A stretch of DNA of 64,000 bases from CAIWHR01 sp963709525 (GCA_963709525.1 CAVPXB010000004.1:1-64000); one strand, 5' to 3'; positions 28,102 through 37,076 are shown, numbered from the stretch's first letter. Numbers and translations: made by a program. Notes: generated from the sequence alone by a model not told the origin.

Positions 28102-29424
28102 ATGAACCACAATCACCAGTTCTATCGCAACCGCCGGGTTGCATTGATGAAGCACATGCAAGCGGCCACGGGGGGCGGTCTCGCCCTGCTGCCGGCGGCA
28201 ACCGAAGTGGCGCGCAATCGCGATTCGCTGTTTCCGTATCGGCAGGACAGCTATTTCCACTATCTGTCGGGCTTCCCCGAGCCGGAGGCGGTGGTGGTGC
28301 TGCTCGCGGCCGAAGAGGGCGATCAGCACATCCTGTTCTGCCGGGAGAAAGACCCCGAGCGCGAGATCTGGGATGGATTTCGCTACGGGCCCGAGGCGGC
28401 GAGGGAAATCTTCGGTTTCGATGCGGCGTATCCGCTCGCGGACATCGACAAGCTGCTTGCCGATCTTGCCTGCGATCGTCCCGCGCTGTACACGCCGCTG
28501 GGACAGGCTGCCTGGTGGGACAAGAGAGTCACGGATCTGCTCAACGAGGTGCGGGGGCGCGCGCGAACGGGTGTTGCCGCGCCGGAGCACGTCGTCGACG
28601 TGCGGCAGGCGCTGGATGCGATGCGCCTGGTCAAGGAGCAGCGCGAGCAGGGGTTGATGCGCCGTGCCGCGGAAATCTCGTCCGGCGCCCATATCCGGGC
28701 GATGGCGGCCACCCGGCCGGGCTGGTTCGAATACCAGGTCGAGGCGGAGCTCGTGCACGAGTTCCTGCGCCATGGCGCGCAGGCCGTGGCGTACCCCTCG
28801 ATCGTTGCCGGGGGTCCCAACGCCTGCGTGCTGCATTACCGGGACAACAGTCGCCAGTTGCAGGACGGCGAACTGCTGCTGATCGATGCCGGCTGCGAAT
28901 ACCAGGGCTATGCGTCGGACATCACGCGAAGCTTTCCGGTCAATGGCCGCTTTGGCGGCGCGCAAAAGGCCGTGTACGAGCTCGTGCTCGCGGCGCAACT
29001 CGCCTGCATCGACGCAGTCAAGCCCGGCGTCGAGTTCCACGACTATCACAAGGCAGCCGAACGCGTGCTGGCGCAGGGTTTTATCGATCTCGGGCTGTGC
29101 CGCGGCTCGCTTGACGAAGTGCTGGAGACCGGCAGCCACAAGCAGTTCTACATGCATCGCGCCGGGCACTGGCTGGGCATGGACGTGCATGATGCCGGGC
29201 TCTATCAGACGCGGGGCGCCTCGGTGCGCCTGGTGCCGGGCATGGTGTTGACGGTCGAGCCGGGCGCCTACATCCGTCCGGCAGACAACGTGCCGGAGGC
29301 CTTCTGGAACATCGGCGTGCGCATCGAGGACGATCTCCTGGTCACCGTTTCCGGCAACGACAATCTGACGGCGGCCACGCCGAAGACCGTGGCGGACGTC
29401 GAGGCGGCCTGCCGCCGCGCCTGA
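28102..29424 (+). CDS. pepP: Xaa-Pro aminopeptidase (aminopeptidase P)
   Basis: Removes N-terminal residues that precede proline; a cytoplasmic dimanganese enzyme of the pita-bread fold. At 440 residues it matches the AMPP family. The N-terminal domain (about 1-170) includes YFHYLSGFPEPEAVVVL. Metal ligands are visible as LLIDAGCEYQGYASDITRSF (two Asp), the His in MHRAGHWLGMDVHDAG, VLTVEPGAYI (Glu) and IGVRIEDDLLV (Glu). The ATG at 28102 has GAGGTG seven bases upstream. It is 15 bases before the UbiH-type gene, an arrangement (pepP-ubiH) conserved across proteobacteria. Confidence 0.95.
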   Translation: MNHNHQFYRNRRVALMKHMQAATGGGLALLPAATEVARNRDSLFPYRQDSYFHYLSGFPEPEAVVVLLAAEEGDQHILFCREKDPEREIWDGFRYGPEAAREIFGFDAAYPLADIDKLLADLACDRPALYTPLGQAAWWDKRVTDLLNEVRGRARTGVAAPEHVVDVRQALDAMRLVKEQREQGLMRRAAEISSGAHIRAMAATRPGWFEYQVEAELVHEFLRHGAQAVAYPSIVAGGPNACVLHYRDNSRQLQDGELLLIDAGCEYQGYASDITRSFPVNGRFGGAQKAVYELVLAAQLACIDAVKPGVEFHDYHKAAERVLAQGFIDLGLCRGSLDEVLETGSHKQFYMHRAGHWLGMDVHDAGLYQTRGASVRLVPGMVLTVEPGAYIRPADNVPEAFWNIGVRIEDDLLVTVSGNDNLTAATPKTVADVEAACRRA

Positions 29425-29439
29425 GAGCCGGGCGCTGCG

Positions 29440-30597
29440 ATGCTGCATGACGTGGCGATCGTCGGAGCCGGGCCGGTGGGGTCGGCGCTGGCGCTTGCGC
29501 TGGCCGATGCGGACCTCGATGTCGTCATCCTCGATGCGAGGGCGCCGGGCGAAACGCCGCGCGGCGATCGGTCGCTCGCGCTGTCGCACGGCGCGCGCCT
29601 GATCCTCGAGCGCCTCGGCGTTTGGCGCGCGCTGGCAGACATCGCCGACGCCGCGACGCCGATCACCGACATCGACATCTCGCAGGCCGGCGGCTTCGGC
29701 CACGCGACGCTCGCCGCGGCCGACGAAGGGCTCCCCGCGCTCGGGTACGTCGTCAGTTATCGCGCGCTGCAGGCGGCCATGGACCAGGCGCTCTCCCGCG
29801 CCGGGGTGGGGATTCGGCACGGGGTCGCCGTGCGCGGCGTCGCCGGCACGTCGAAGCATGCGGTCATCGACGGCGAGGGGATCGGTGCCGGGCCGCTGCA
29901 TGCGCGCCTGGCGGCGATCGCCGACGGCACGGGCGCGGCGGTGTCCGGTCTCACCCGTCGCCGGCACGACTACCGGCAGGTGGCGATCGTCGCCCGTGTC
30001 TGGCGCGAGGCGCCGCACCGGGGCCGGGCGTACGAGCGCTTCACGCCGCAAGGCCCCGTGGCGCTGTTGCCCGAGGCCGACCATTACAGTCTGGTCTGGA
30101 CCGCGACGCCGGAGCGGGCGGCCGAATTGCTCGCGCTGGACGACGCTGCCTTCGTTGCGGCGTTGGCGTCCCACTTCGGCACCCGCACGGGCGGCTTTAC
30201 CCGGGCTGCGGATCGCCGCAGCTTTCCGCTGGTGCTGGAGTACGCTCACGAGCCGGTGGCGATGCGCAGTGTCGTTCTCGGCAATGCGGCGCAAACCCTG
30301 CACCCGGTGGCCGGACAGGGTTTCAACGTCGGGTTGCGCGACGCGTTCGAACTGGGCCAGGTCATCGTCGACACACCGCGCGAATCACTCGGCGACGACG
30401 CCATGCTGAGGCGCTACACGCGCCAGCGGCGTCCCGACCGCATGGCGGGCGTTGCGTTCACGCACGGCCTGGTCAGCGTTTTCGGCAACGACCTCGCGCT
30501 CGCGCGCTGGCCGCGCGGGCTGGCACTCGCTTTGCTTGACGCCCTGCCGCTGGCGAAACGTGCGTTCACGCGCGCGATGCTCTTCGGCCTGCACTAG
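29440..30597 (+). CDS. UbiH/VisC-family FAD-dependent hydroxylase
   Basis: A 385-residue flavoprotein monooxygenase of the ubiquinone-biosynthesis family, which hydroxylates the quinone ring. It has the FAD loop VAIVGAGPVGSALALALADA at residues 5-24, the middle ADG segment (normally DG with a following Ser/Arg, here DGTGAAV) and the second FAD site VVLGNAAQTLHPVAGQGFNV near residue 275. The last feature strongly marks UbiH/UbiF/VisC members. Which ring position it modifies cannot be told from sequence; ubiH is likeliest from the pepP neighbour. A terminator hairpin follows at 30635. Confidence 0.9.
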   Translation: MLHDVAIVGAGPVGSALALALADADLDVVILDARAPGETPRGDRSLALSHGARLILERLGVWRALADIADAATPITDIDISQAGGFGHATLAAADEGLPALGYVVSYRALQAAMDQALSRAGVGIRHGVAVRGVAGTSKHAVIDGEGIGAGPLHARLAAIADGTGAAVSGLTRRRHDYRQVAIVARVWREAPHRGRAYERFTPQGPVALLPEADHYSLVWTATPERAAELLALDDAAFVAALASHFGTRTGGFTRAADRRSFPLVLEYAHEPVAMRSVVLGNAAQTLHPVAGQGFNVGLRDAFELGQVIVDTPRESLGDDAMLRRYTRQRRPDRMAGVAFTHGLVSVFGNDLALARWPRGLALALLDALPLAKRAFTRAMLFGLH

Positions 30598-30634
30598 TCG
30601 CGCCAATCGCGCCCAATAAATCATGCAGGATTGA

Positions 30635-30659
30635 TCTTCGTTAATGCGAAGAGTTTTTT
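30635..30659 (+). terminator. Rho-independent terminator after pepP and the ubiH-like gene
   Basis: A perfect 6-bp stem, TCTTCG and CGAAGA, encloses a six-base TTAATG loop and is followed by a G and six T residues. It lies 38 bases after the stop of the UbiH-type gene and before the dusB promoter, so it should end the pepP transcript. The stem is short and AT-containing, so termination may be partial. Confidence 0.65.
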
Positions 30660-30695
30660 GCCATCGGCTGCGCGCCGCGTGCGTGACGAAGATTG

Positions 30696-30701
30696 TATAA
30701 T
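30696..30701 (+). promoter_or_regulatory. -10 box of the dusB-fis promoter
   Basis: A consensus TATAAT preceded by TTG (GATTGTATAATCC) lies 48 bases upstream of the dusB start. No clear -35 box is found at 17 bases, which is GC-rich, so the promoter may depend on an activator or the extended region. dusB-fis promoters in enterobacteria are growth-rate controlled by GC-rich discriminators; the bases after this -10 are indeed CCGCTCCCC. Confidence 0.55.
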
Positions 30702-30748
30702 CCGCTCCCCTCGCAGCATTTACCGCCTCAATTTTCGGTCAACCGATC

Positions 30749-31822
30749 GTGCACATCGGATCCTTCGCCATCGGAAGCAATCTGGTCGTCGCGCCGATGG
30801 CCGGCGTGACCGACCGGCCGTTTCGGCAATTGTGCCGGCGCATGGGCGCGGGCTACGCGGTGTCCGAGATGGTGGCGTCGAATCCGCGGTTGCGCGGGAC
30901 CGAGAAATCGTTGCGCCGCATCGACCACTCTGGCGAGCCGGCCCCCATCGCGGTGCAGATCGCCGGCGCCGATCCGCGAGAACTCGCCGCCGCCGCCCGC
31001 TACAACGTCGAGCGCGGCGCCGAGATCATCGACATCAACATGGGCTGCCCGGCCAAGAAAGTCTGCAGCGTCGCCGCCGGTTCGGCGCTGCTGCGCGACG
31101 AGGCGCTGGTGGCCGCGATCCTGCGTGCGGTCGTGGCGGCCGTCGACGTGCCGGTGACGCTCAAGATCCGCACCGGATGGTCGCCGGGCGAGCGCAATGC
31201 CGTCACCATCGCGCGCATTGCCGAGGACGCGGGCGTGGCGGCGCTGGCGGTTCACGGCCGCACGCGCGCTTGCGGCTTTGTCGGTCCTGTAGAGTACGAC
31301 ACGATCGCCGCGGTGAAGGCCGCGGTCGCGATTCCGGTGCTGGCGAACGGCGACATCCGCACCCCTGCCGATGCGCGCGACGTGCTGCGTCGCACGGGTG
31401 CCGACGCGCTGATGATCGGTCGCGCGGCGCAGGGGCGGCCCTGGATTTTTCGCGAGATCCGCCATTTTCTCGACACCGGCAACCTGCTGCCGCCACCGGC
31501 CGTCGACGAAGCGCGCGCGATCATCGCCGCGCATCTTTGCGATCATTACGCGCTGTATGGCGAGGACACCGGGGTGCGCGTCGCCCGAAAGCACCTCGGC
31601 TGGTATGCGCAGGACCTCAACGGCGGCGAGGCGTTTCGCCGCGAAGTGAACGCGGTGACGACGATGCGGGCGCAGCTCGCGGCCGTCCACCGATTTTTCG
31701 ACACCCTCGCTGCTCGCGGCGAGCGCCTCGACTATCAGCCGTCCCCGGTCGAAGTGCGAGGCGCAACCGCGTTCGGCGCCCGACCTGACTCGCTACAGGG
31801 CGGGGAGGCCCTGGCCGCGTGA
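30749..31822 (+). CDS. dusB: tRNA-dihydrouridine synthase B
   Basis: DusB reduces specific uridines in the D-loop of tRNA using FMN and NADPH. The 357-residue protein begins VHIGSFAIGSNLVVAPMAGV from a GTG start. It contains the MAGVTD flavin site, INMGCPAKKVC with the catalytic cysteine, the TLKIRTGWSP strand and the LMIGRAAQGRPWIF phosphate loop. The stop overlaps the fis start (GTGA), so the two are translationally coupled; dusB-fis is a conserved operon in proteobacteria. Confidence 0.96.
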   Translation: MHIGSFAIGSNLVVAPMAGVTDRPFRQLCRRMGAGYAVSEMVASNPRLRGTEKSLRRIDHSGEPAPIAVQIAGADPRELAAAARYNVERGAEIIDINMGCPAKKVCSVAAGSALLRDEALVAAILRAVVAAVDVPVTLKIRTGWSPGERNAVTIARIAEDAGVAALAVHGRTRACGFVGPVEYDTIAAVKAAVAIPVLANGDIRTPADARDVLRRTGADALMIGRAAQGRPWIFREIRHFLDTGNLLPPPAVDEARAIIAAHLCDHYALYGEDTGVRVARKHLGWYAQDLNGGEAFRREVNAVTTMRAQLAAVHRFFDTLAARGERLDYQPSPVEVRGATAFGARPDSLQGGEALAA

Positions 31823-32073
31823 GAAAAACACTGCGCATCAACGGCAACAACGAAATCGGCAAGACGGTCGAGAAATCGCTCGACGAGTACTTCCGGCGGC
31901 TGGACGGCGAGCCTCCGCACGGCATCTACGACATGGTCATCACGCACGTCGAGCGCGCGATGATCGCGTCGGTGATGGAGCGCGCGGGAGGCAATCAGAC
32001 GCAGGCCGCCGACATGCTCGGGCTCAATCGCAACACGTTGCGCACCAAGCTCACCAAGTACGGCATACTCTAG
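31819..32073 (+). CDS. fis: Nucleoid-associated regulator Fis
   Basis: Fis is an abundant growth-phase DNA-binding protein that bends DNA and activates rRNA promoters. The 84-residue protein is a little shorter than the 98 residues of E. coli. The dimerisation helices (YDMVITHVERAMIASVMERA) and the helix-turn-helix NQTQAADMLGLNRNTLRTKL are fully conserved up to the C-terminus. The start is GTG, in a four-base overlap with dusB. purH follows after 15 bases. Confidence 0.96.
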   Translation: MRKTLRINGNNEIGKTVEKSLDEYFRRLDGEPPHGIYDMVITHVERAMIASVMERAGGNQTQAADMLGLNRNTLRTKLTKYGIL

Positions 32074-32088
32074 AAGGGGGTCGCCGCC

Positions 32089-33663
32089 ATGTCGCCGCCC
32101 GTCAAGCAGGCACTTCTTTCGGTCTCCGACAAGACCGGCCTCGTCGATTTTGCGCGCGGCCTGGACGCGCTGGGCGTCAAGCTGCTGTCCACGGGCGGCA
32201 CCGCGCGGGCGCTGGCCGCGGCCGGCCTGCCGGTGACCGAGATCGGCGACTACACCGGCTTTCCCGAAATGCTCGACGGCCGCGTCAAGACGCTGCACCC
32301 CAAGGTGCACGGCGGCATCCTCGCGCGGCGTGATTCGCCGGCGCACGTGGCGTCCCTCGAAAAGCACGGCATTCCGGCGATCGACCTGGTCGTCGTCAAC
32401 CTCTACCCGTTCCGCGAGACCGTCGCCAGGCCCGGCTGCACGCTGGAAGAAGGGATCGAGAACATCGACATCGGCGGCCCGACGATGGTCCGTGCCGCGG
32501 CGAAAAACTGGCACGACGTGGGCGTCGTCGTCCTGCCAGGGGACTACGCCGGGTTGCTGGCGGAGCTCGAGGCAAACGCCTGCGTGCTCTCGACCGCGAC
32601 GCGGTTCGCGCTCGCGCGCAAGGCCTTCTCGCACACGGCGGCCTACGACGGCGCGATCTCGAACTGGCTGACCGCGCGCAGCCCTGATGGCGCGGCGCAA
32701 CCCTTTCCCGATCAGCTCAATCTCCAGGCGCACAAGGCGCAGGAGCTGCGCTACGGCGAGAACCCGCACCAGCAGGCTGCGTTCTACGCCGATCTCGCGC
32801 CCCTGCCGGGCAGCATCGCGAGCTTCCACCAGCTGCAGGGCAAGGCCTTGTCGTACAACAACATCGCGGACAGCGATGCGGCGTGGGAATGCGTGAAGAC
32901 CTTCACCGAACCCGCGTGCGTGATCGTCAAGCACGCCAACCCTTGCGGCGTCGCGATCGCGCTGACGCCGCTCGAGGCCTACCACAAGGCGTTCTCCACC
33001 GACACCGTGTCGGCATTCGGCGGCATCATCGCCTTCAATCGCCCCATCGATGCCGCCACCGTCGAAGCGGTCGCAGCCCAGTTCCTGGAAGTGCTGATCG
33101 CACCGGGCTATACCGACGACGCGCTCGCGGTCATTCGCAGGAAGGTCAACGTGCGGGTGCTCGAGATCGCGTTGCCGGCGCCAGGCGCCGCGCCCGCCGT
33201 CTGGGACTTCAAGCGTGTCGGCGGCGGATTCCTGGTGCAAACGTCCGATGTGCACAGCATCGCGCCGGCGGAATTGCGCGTCGTCACCCGCAAGGCGCCG
33301 ACCCCGGCGCAGATCGACGACCTGCTGTTCGCGTGGCGGGTGGCCAAGTTCGTCAAGTCCAACGCCATCGTCTATTGCGGCAACGGCCAGACGCTGGGCA
33401 TCGGCGCCGGCCAGATGAGTCGCGTCGACTCGACCCGGATTGCGGCGATCAAGGCCAAGCACGCGATCCTGTCGCTCGCCGGCTCGGTCGTGGCCTCCGA
33501 TGCCTTCTTCCCCTTCCGTGACGGGCTCGACGTCGTCGCCGACAACGGTGCGGCGGCGGTGATCCAGCCCGGAGGCAGCATGCGCGACGAGGAGGTCATC
33601 GCCGCCGCCGACGAGCGCGAAATTGCGATGGTCTTCACCGGCGTTCGGCATTTCCGGCACTAG
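32089..33663 (+). CDS. purH: Bifunctional AICAR formyltransferase/IMP cyclohydrolase
   Basis: PurH carries out the last two steps to IMP. The 524-residue protein has an IMP cyclohydrolase domain at about residues 1-145 (LLSTGGTARALAAAG, LDGRVKTLHPKVHGGIL) and an AICAR transformylase domain behind it, with the catalytic Lys-His in VIVKHANPCGVAIA near residue 285. The ending DEREIAMVFTGVRHFRH is typical. Upstream is GAAGGGGGTCGCC ahead of the ATG. It is 15 bases after fis and 60 before purD, so it may be read from the dusB promoter. Confidence 0.97.
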   Translation: MSPPVKQALLSVSDKTGLVDFARGLDALGVKLLSTGGTARALAAAGLPVTEIGDYTGFPEMLDGRVKTLHPKVHGGILARRDSPAHVASLEKHGIPAIDLVVVNLYPFRETVARPGCTLEEGIENIDIGGPTMVRAAAKNWHDVGVVVLPGDYAGLLAELEANACVLSTATRFALARKAFSHTAAYDGAISNWLTARSPDGAAQPFPDQLNLQAHKAQELRYGENPHQQAAFYADLAPLPGSIASFHQLQGKALSYNNIADSDAAWECVKTFTEPACVIVKHANPCGVAIALTPLEAYHKAFSTDTVSAFGGIIAFNRPIDAATVEAVAAQFLEVLIAPGYTDDALAVIRRKVNVRVLEIALPAPGAAPAVWDFKRVGGGFLVQTSDVHSIAPAELRVVTRKAPTPAQIDDLLFAWRVAKFVKSNAIVYCGNGQTLGIGAGQMSRVDSTRIAAIKAKHAILSLAGSVVASDAFFPFRDGLDVVADNGAAAVIQPGGSMRDEEVIAAADEREIAMVFTGVRHFRH

Positions 33664-33723
33664 TGTGAAACGGCCCACCGCGCTCGTCGCGTTGCGCGCG
33701 CCATGGGAAAGGGCGCTGAGCGC

Positions 33724-35013
33724 ATGAAAGTTCTCGTCATCGGAGGCGGCGGTCGCGAGCACGCGCTGGCGTGGAAGCTCGCACAATCGCCGCGTGTCGC
33801 GAAGGTGTTCGTCGCCCCCGGCAATGCCGGCACCGCGAGCGATCCCCTGCTCGTCAATGTCGACTGCACGTCGATCGCGGATCTGGTCCTGTTCGCGCAA
33901 CGCGAGAGCATCGGACTGACGGTGGTCGGTCCCGAGGCGCCGCTGGCGGCCGGCGTTGTCGATGCGTTTCGCCTCGCGGGGCTCAGGATTTTCGGGCCGA
34001 CGCAAGCGGCGGCGCAGCTCGAAAGCTCCAAGGATTACGCCAAGTCATTCATGTCGCGGCACCGGATTCCGACCGCGGAATCCCGGACCTTCACCGATGC
34101 CGGCGAGGCGCGCGCCTATGTGGGCGCCCGCGGGGCGCCGATCGTCGTCAAGGCCGACGGATTGGCCGCCGGCAAGGGCGTGGTCGTGGCCGCCACGGTG
34201 GCCGAAGCCTGTGCCGCGATCGACGCCATGCTGGTCGGCAACACGATGGGCGCGGCCGGTGCGCGGGTCGTCGTCGAGGATTTCCTCGCCGGCGAGGAGG
34301 CGAGCTTCATCGTGATGGTCGACGGTCGCCATGTGCTGCCGCTGGCATCGAGCCAGGATCACAAGCGCCTGCTCGATCGCGATCAGGGCCCCAACACGGG
34401 CGGCATGGGCGCGTATTCGCCGGCGCCGGTGGTCACGCCCGAAATGCACGCGCGCATCATGCGCGAAGTGATCCTGCCCACCGTCACCGGCATGGCGGCC
34501 GACGGCATCCCCTACACGGGGTTCCTCTACGCGGGCGTGATGATCGACGCGGCGGGTACGCCCAGGGTCCTGGAATTCAACTGCCGGATGGGGGATCCCG
34601 AGACGCAGCCGATCATCGTGCGCCTCAAGTCGGATCTGGTCGAACTCGTCGAGCACGGCGCCAACGGCACGCTCGATCGCGCCGAAGCGGAGTGGGATCG
34701 GCGGGCGGCGCTGGGCGTGGTGCTGGCCGCGCATGGGTATCCCGATGCGCCGCGCAAAGGCGACCGGATCACGGGGCTCGAGCGCGTCACCGAGTCGACG
34801 CATCCGGATTGCCGCGTCTTTCACGCCGGCACGACGCTCGCGGAGGGTGTCGTTGCCGTCACCGGTGGCCGCGTGCTGTGCGTCACCGCGCTCGGCGATT
34901 CGGTGAAGCAGGCGCAGCGCGCCGCGTACGCGGCCGTCGCCGAGATCCATTTCGACGGCATGCAATTCCGCAGCGACATCGGTTTTCGCGCCCTGGCGCC
35001 ACGCAAGGGCTGA
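33724..35013 (+). CDS. purD: Phosphoribosylamine-glycine ligase
   Basis: PurD joins glycine to phosphoribosylamine in purine synthesis. The 429-residue ATP-grasp enzyme begins MKVLVIGGGGREHALAWKL and contains IVVKADGLAAGKGVVVA, the DHKRLLDRDQGPNTGGMGAY signature and LEFNCRMGDPETQ with metal ligands. The ATG at 33724 is taken because it starts the conserved sequence; an upstream in-frame ATG at 33703 is less likely. The stop codon is immediately followed by a 159-bp palindromic repeat. Confidence 0.97.
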   Translation: MKVLVIGGGGREHALAWKLAQSPRVAKVFVAPGNAGTASDPLLVNVDCTSIADLVLFAQRESIGLTVVGPEAPLAAGVVDAFRLAGLRIFGPTQAAAQLESSKDYAKSFMSRHRIPTAESRTFTDAGEARAYVGARGAPIVVKADGLAAGKGVVVAATVAEACAAIDAMLVGNTMGAAGARVVVEDFLAGEEASFIVMVDGRHVLPLASSQDHKRLLDRDQGPNTGGMGAYSPAPVVTPEMHARIMREVILPTVTGMAADGIPYTGFLYAGVMIDAAGTPRVLEFNCRMGDPETQPIIVRLKSDLVELVEHGANGTLDRAEAEWDRRAALGVVLAAHGYPDAPRKGDRITGLERVTESTHPDCRVFHAGTTLAEGVVAVTGGRVLCVTALGDSVKQAQRAAYAAVAEIHFDGMQFRSDIGFRALAPRKG

Positions 35014-35172
35014 GAGGCTGAGAGTCTTTCGATCATGCCCGCTCATCACGCCAGAAGACGCCCGCGCTTCGTTGCAAATGCTCGCCATAGCCCGAGCTAT
35101 GGCTGCGCTTTGCGCCTCGATCGGACGCCTTCTGGCGCGCCGCTCGGACACGCCCGAAAAACTCTCAGCCTC
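35014..35172. repeat. 159-bp palindromic element, copy A (after purD)
   Basis: The element begins with GAGGCTGAGAGTCTTTCG and ends with CGAAAAACTCTCAGCCTC, an 18-bp terminal inverted repeat with one mismatch. Inside it, GCCAGAAGACGC pairs with a matching GCGTCC/GCCTTCTGGC segment, and the centre is an 8-bp stem GCCATAGC/GCTATGGC around a CCGA loop (35092-35095). The two 77-78-base arms are colinear, so the whole thing can fold as one long hairpin in DNA or RNA. It starts on the base after the purD stop. The ten bases CAAGGGCTGA before it are also shared with copy B. No protein-coding capacity is evident. Confidence 0.85.
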
Positions 35173-35305
35173 TGACGCCGGATCGCGGCGGCCCTGCCTC
35201 GGGTCCGAAAGCCGGCGCAAGGTTGCGCGGTAGCGGCTTCCACCGGCTCCACAACCCGCGCGCCCGGGGGATAATGCCGGTCCGCCACCCTCGCCCACCG
35301 CCCGT

Positions 35306-36217
35306 ATGGACATCAACGCGCCGCGCCACTATTTCCTATCGCTGCAGGAGCGCATCGTCGCCGCGCTCGAGACGGTCGATGGCATGGCCTTTCGCCGCGA
35401 CAGCTGGGAGCGGCCCGAGGGAGGCGGCGGCCTCTCGCGCCTGATCGAAGCGGGCAATGTCTTCGAACGGGGCGGCGTCAATTTTTCGCACGTGCTGGGC
35501 GACAAGCTCCCGCCTTCGGCGACCGCCACGCGACCTGCGATCGCCGGGCGCGCATGGGAAGCGATGGGCGTATCGCTGGTGCTGCACCCGACCAACCCGT
35601 ACGTGCCGACCGTCCATCTCAACGTGCGGATGTTCGTCGCGCACGCGCCCGCCGATGGATCGAGCGAGGACATATGGTGGTTCGGCGGCGGCATGGACCT
35701 CACGCCGTATTATGGATTTGCCGAAGACGCCGTTCATTTCCACCGCGGCTGCCGTGACGCGCTCGCACCCTTCGGTGCCGATGTCCATCCGCGCTACAAG
35801 CGCTGGTGCGACGAGTATTTCTATCTCCGCCACCGCAGGGAACCGCGCGGCGTCGGCGGCATCTTCTACGACGACCTGGTCGAGGGCGGCTTCGATCGCT
35901 GTCTTGCCCTCACCCAAAGCGTCGGCGATCACTTCCTGGCGGCCTACCTGCCGCTCGTCGAACGCCGCCGCCACCATCCCTATGGCGAACGGGAGCGCGA
36001 TTTCCAGGCGTATCGCCGCGGCCGCTATGTCGAGTTCAACCTGGTCTGGGATCGTGGCACGCTGTTCGGCCTGCAATCGAACGGGCGCACCGAGGCGATC
36101 CTGATGTCCCTGCCGCCGGTGGTCAAATGGCGCTACGACTGGCAGCCCGAGGCCGGGACGCCCGAAGCGGCGCTCACCACCGACTTCCTGATCGCGAAGG
36201 ATTGGCTCGATGGATGA
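35306..36217 (+). CDS. hemF: Oxygen-dependent coproporphyrinogen III oxidase
   Basis: HemF converts coproporphyrinogen III to protoporphyrinogen IX with oxygen in haem synthesis. The 303-residue length is exact for the family. Conserved blocks seen in order are GGVNFSHVLGD, HPTNPYVPTVHLNVR, WWFGGGMDLTPYYGF, YKRWCDEYFYLRHRREPRG and the terminal FNLVWDRGTLFGLQSNGRTE. The last eight bases overlap the Nudix gene that follows. The region 35173-35305 upstream has no obvious promoter match. Confidence 0.97.
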   Translation: MDINAPRHYFLSLQERIVAALETVDGMAFRRDSWERPEGGGGLSRLIEAGNVFERGGVNFSHVLGDKLPPSATATRPAIAGRAWEAMGVSLVLHPTNPYVPTVHLNVRMFVAHAPADGSSEDIWWFGGGMDLTPYYGFAEDAVHFHRGCRDALAPFGADVHPRYKRWCDEYFYLRHRREPRGVGGIFYDDLVEGGFDRCLALTQSVGDHFLAAYLPLVERRRHHPYGERERDFQAYRRGRYVEFNLVWDRGTLFGLQSNGRTEAILMSLPPVVKWRYDWQPEAGTPEAALTTDFLIAKDWLDG

Positions 36218-36794
36218 TCCGCGGCCGCCGCGCGACGACGCACCCGACGACTCGCATCTCGTCGAGACGCGAATCAGTTCGGCGCGCGTGTTCCAGGGCA
36301 AGTTGTTGCACGTGCGGCAGGACACGGTTCGCCTGCCCGACGGCGGGGAAGCGACGCGCGAGTACATCGTGCATCCCGGTGCGGTGCTCGTCGTGCCCGT
36401 GCTTGCCGATGGGCGCCTGGTCGTCGAGCGCCAGTTCCGCTATCCGTTGAACCGGGTGTTCATCGAATTTCCGGCCGGCAAGCTCGACCCGGGGGAAGCG
36501 CCGCTCGCCACCGCGCAGCGCGAGCTGATCGAGGAGGCGGGCTACGCAGCCGCGCGCTGGACGGCGCTGGGCACCGTGCACACCGTGGTTTCGTATTCGA
36601 CGGAGGCAATCGACTTCTTCCTCGCCGAAGACCTCACGCACGTCGGTGCGAAGCTCGACGATGGCGAGTTCCTCGAGATCGTCACGCTGTCGATCGACGA
36701 GATGCTGGGCGCGCTGGATCGCGGCGAGATCACCGACGTCAAGACGGTGGCGGCGTTGCTGATGGTCGAACGCCGCCTGCGTGCGGGGCGATGA
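36210..36794 (+). CDS. Nudix hydrolase, ADP-ribose pyrophosphatase type
   Basis: Nudix enzymes hydrolyse nucleoside diphosphates linked to another group; ADP-sugar pyrophosphatases of this kind split ADP-ribose. The 194-residue protein carries the Nudix box GKLDPGEAPLATAQRELIEE followed by AGY at about residues 88-110. It also has the proline about 16 residues later region (TVVSYSTEAIDFFLAEDL) that marks ADP-ribose pyrophosphatases. It overlaps hemF by eight bases and the acylphosphatase gene by four (ATGA), so it is co-translated with both. Confidence 0.9.
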   Translation: MDDPRPPRDDAPDDSHLVETRISSARVFQGKLLHVRQDTVRLPDGGEATREYIVHPGAVLVVPVLADGRLVVERQFRYPLNRVFIEFPAGKLDPGEAPLATAQRELIEEAGYAAARWTALGTVHTVVSYSTEAIDFFLAEDLTHVGAKLDDGEFLEIVTLSIDEMLGALDRGEITDVKTVAALLMVERRLRAGR

Positions 36795-37066
36795 TCGCGC
36801 GCCGATTGCTGGTCCACGGGCGGGTGCAGGGCGTCGGCTATCGCGAGGCGATGGTCGAGGCCGCGCGTCGCGCTGGCGTATCGGGCTGGGTGCGCAACCG
36901 CCGCGAAGGCCAGGTCGAGGCCTGGCTGGAGGGTGAAGCCGACGCGGTCGACGGCGTGATCGAATGGGCGCGGCGCGGACCGATGCTGGCGCGCGTCGCG
37001 GCGGTGGAGATCGAGTTCGTCGCGGAGGAGGGGTTCGCGGAATTCACGCGCGCACCGACGGCGTGA
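36791..37066 (+). CDS. Acylphosphatase
   Basis: A 91-residue acylphosphatase, which hydrolyses acyl phosphates such as acetyl or carbamoyl phosphate. The two catalytic residues are evident: Arg in HGRVQGVGYREAM near residue 20 and Asn in GWVRNRREGQVEAWLEG near residue 37. It is the third gene of the hemF-Nudix group, in a four-base overlap. The converging membrane protein gene ends 10 bases away. Confidence 0.93.
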   Translation: MIARRLLVHGRVQGVGYREAMVEAARRAGVSGWVRNRREGQVEAWLEGEADAVDGVIEWARRGPMLARVAAVEIEFVAEEGFAEFTRAPTA

Positions 37067-37076
37067 ACCTTGGGGG

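Noticed and set aside
28069..30303. A 744-residue minus-strand frame opposite pepP and the UbiH-type gene
   Set aside because: It has no domain pattern and mirrors two well-conserved plus-strand genes; long antisense frames are expected in GC-rich DNA.
35097..35288. Short minus-strand protein within the palindromic element (frame containing ICNEARASSGVMSGHDRKTL)
   Set aside because: The same peptide appears in both element copies only because the DNA is repeated; it has no start with a ribosome binding site and the palindrome explains the conservation.
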